Assembly: GCA_031259345.1 (NCBI GenBank)
Contig: JAIRLQ010000131.1
Coordinates: 1 to 16,112 of the forward strand
Origin: Treponema sp.
GTDB lineage: Bacteria > Spirochaetota > Spirochaetia > Treponematales > Breznakiellaceae
Direction: 5' to 3'
Length of the DNA stretch: 16,112 nucleotides
Below the pieces are notes generated by a model. That model searched no databases. It saw only the letters and a program-made list of their open reading frames with translations, and was not told the origin of the DNA. Numbering within the stretch: position 1 is the first letter of the stretch; every line of letters starts with the position of its first letter. The translations under genes were made by a program, and so were the position numbers. Positions 15,300-16,112 of the stretch are shown here, piece by piece.

Positions 15300-15746
15300 A
15301 TGATTCAGCAAACTTTGGTTCTGTTAAAACCCGGCGCCCTCCAGCGCCGCATCATCGGGGAAGTGCTTAGCCGCTTTGAGCGCAAAGGATTTAACATAAT
15401 AGCCCTGAAATTACTGCGCCCCGGCAAACCCCTGGTAGAAACCCACTACGCCGAGCACAAAGGCAAAGACTTTTACGACAAACTGGTTGCATACACCCTG
15501 TCCGGCCCCCTGGTCGCCATGATACTTGAAAGCGAAGACGCCGTCCCCCTGGCGCGTCTTATGATTGGCCCCGCAAACCTTATGGAACAGCGGCCGGGAA
15601 GCATCCGGGGCGATTACGCCGCCCGCACCCGCCTTAACATAGTCCACGCGTCGGACTCCCCCGAAAGCGCCGCGAGGGAAATAAAGCTTTTCTTTACACC
15701 CGAAGAAATATGCCCCTGGGAAGACGGCAACGCCCAGTGGTTTTAA
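15300..15746 (+). CDS. ndk: nucleoside diphosphate kinase
   Basis: Moves the terminal phosphate from ATP to other (deoxy)nucleoside diphosphates through a phosphohistidine; cytoplasmic. The 148-aa length is normal. The start TLVLLKPGALQRRIIGEVL matches the family, with Lys10 in the nucleotide site, although the usual KPD/KPN residue is Gly12. The catalytic motif is NIVHASDS (113-120) with His116 as the phosphorylated residue. PGSIRGDYA (99-107) binds nucleotide, and the preceding segment GPANLMEQR replaces the usual TNPxxAxP-like loop. The ATG is preceded by GGGGAAAATAGG, a weak ribosome-binding site. It works downstream of purine synthesis in nucleotide supply, but it is on the opposite strand from the pur genes and not in their operon. 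Codons are strongly C-ending. Confidence 0.96.
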   Translation: MIQQTLVLLKPGALQRRIIGEVLSRFERKGFNIIALKLLRPGKPLVETHYAEHKGKDFYDKLVAYTLSGPLVAMILESEDAVPLARLMIGPANLMEQRPGSIRGDYAARTRLNIVHASDSPESAAREIKLFFTPEEICPWEDGNAQWF

Positions 15747-15876
15747 GCCGGGGCGAAGGCATGCCCGCCGCCGCGCGGCACAGCCACCCCCCGTTCTTTA
15801 TTCTTTCAGCGCCCCCTACCTATCCGCCGTATATAGAGCCCTTCCATAAGACCCGTGCCTTTGCCGGCATACTATA
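15747..15876. other. intergenic stretch between ndk and the repeat array; no gene seen
   Basis: About 130 bp. It contains a perfect 10-bp GC palindrome (GCCGCGCGGC, around 15769-15778) but no T-run, so there is no convincing ndk terminator. I see no tRNA-like fold and no coding potential. Together with the array that follows, it forms the only gene-free stretch longer than 300 bp in the window. Confidence 0.5.
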
Positions 15877-16112
15877 GACGATTCGCAGCATGCTACCGAC
15901 GATTAAAAACATGCTACCGATGATTAAAAACATGCTACCAACGATTAAAAACATGCTACAGACGACTCGTAGCATGCTACAGAAGACTTGTAGCATGCTA
16001 CAGAAGACTCGTAGCATGCTACAGAAGACTCGTAGCATGCTACAGACGATTCGTAGCATGCTACAGAAGACTCGTAGCATGCTACAGAAGACTCGTAGCA
16101 TGCTACAGACGA
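15877..16112. repeat. tandem array of 21-bp units, each with a 12-bp palindrome; continues past the window
   Basis: Eleven complete 21-bp units start at 15877, 15898, 15919, 15940, 15961, 15982, 16003, 16024, 16045, 16066 and 16087, with five bases of a twelfth at the edge. The consensus is a 9-nt spacer (AGAAGACTC) plus GTAGCATGCTAC, a perfect palindrome centred on GCATGC. Units 5-11 keep the full palindrome. Unit 1 has one change (GCAGCATGCTAC). Units 2-4 read AAAACATGCTAC, so the left arm is lost while CATGCTAC is kept. Spacers vary mainly at two or three positions. There is no size variation, so this is a true tandem repeat and not a CRISPR array, whose spacers would be unrelated. Possible roles are an array of protein-binding sites, a minisatellite, or part of a repeat-coding gene; none is established. 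Confidence 0.9.

Noticed and set aside
15747..15876. tRNA or other structured RNA gene after ndk
   Set aside because: No cloverleaf, TpsiC-like motif or stable long stem could be found by eye.
15820..16101. Minus-strand open frame with MLRVFCS heptads read as a real gene
   Set aside because: It is made almost entirely of the tandem repeat. Four of six consensus frames are open in such a repeat, the start is arbitrary within it, and no non-repeat domain is visible. It is described under the array and not called as a gene.
15877..16112. CRISPR array
   Set aside because: Unit length is only 21 bp and the 9-nt spacers are nearly identical to one another. CRISPR spacers are unrelated and about 30 nt or longer, and no cas genes are nearby.

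Overview
The window looks like chromosomal DNA of a spirochaete, probably a Treponema relative. This rests on the style of the sugar-binding protein (a non-lipidated signal peptide followed at once by a Gly-rich GGGGQQ stretch, familiar from Treponema), roughly 50% GC by eye, several genes with weak ribosome-binding sites or TTG starts, and the gene families present. It is an inference; no rRNA or tRNA is present to confirm it.

Left part (1-8153, rightward genes). After a short edge fragment that may be the 5' end of a divergent gene, there is an exported family-3 glycoside hydrolase (beta-N-acetylhexosaminidase type) coupled by a 4-bp overlap to a GNAT acetyltransferase. A clear promoter then starts a four-gene carbohydrate operon: a solute-binding protein, two MalF/MalG-type permeases, and a GH65 glycoside phosphorylase. 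The parts suggest that an alpha-linked glucose disaccharide is bound outside the membrane, imported, and split in the cytoplasm with inorganic phosphate, giving beta-glucose 1-phosphate plus glucose or another acceptor. The ABC ATPase is not in the window.

Middle (8131-13891, leftward genes). Read in transcription order, these are tex, rsmG, purE, purC and purF, with gaps of 36 and 28 bp and then overlaps of 4 and 26 bp. This is probably a single transcript joining a transcription/RNA-binding factor and a 16S rRNA methyltransferase to three purine-synthesis enzymes. The GH65 gene and purF meet tail to tail and overlap by 23 bp.

Right part (13971-16112). A leftward transporter of the SDF (dicarboxylate/amino acid:cation symporter) fold has lost most of the family's signature residues. 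It diverges from a rightward ndk (nucleoside diphosphate kinase). Beyond ndk, 130 bp with no recognised feature lead into a tandem array of 21-bp units that runs off the right edge. Each well-conserved unit carries the perfect 12-bp palindrome GTAGCATGCTAC. This array is the most unusual structure in the window: the period equals two turns of B-DNA, so every palindrome would lie on the same face of the helix.

Most genes are ordinary housekeeping or catabolic genes. The items most worth a second look are the palindromic 21-bp array, the diverged SDF transporter, and the unassigned substrate of the GH65 phosphorylase operon.
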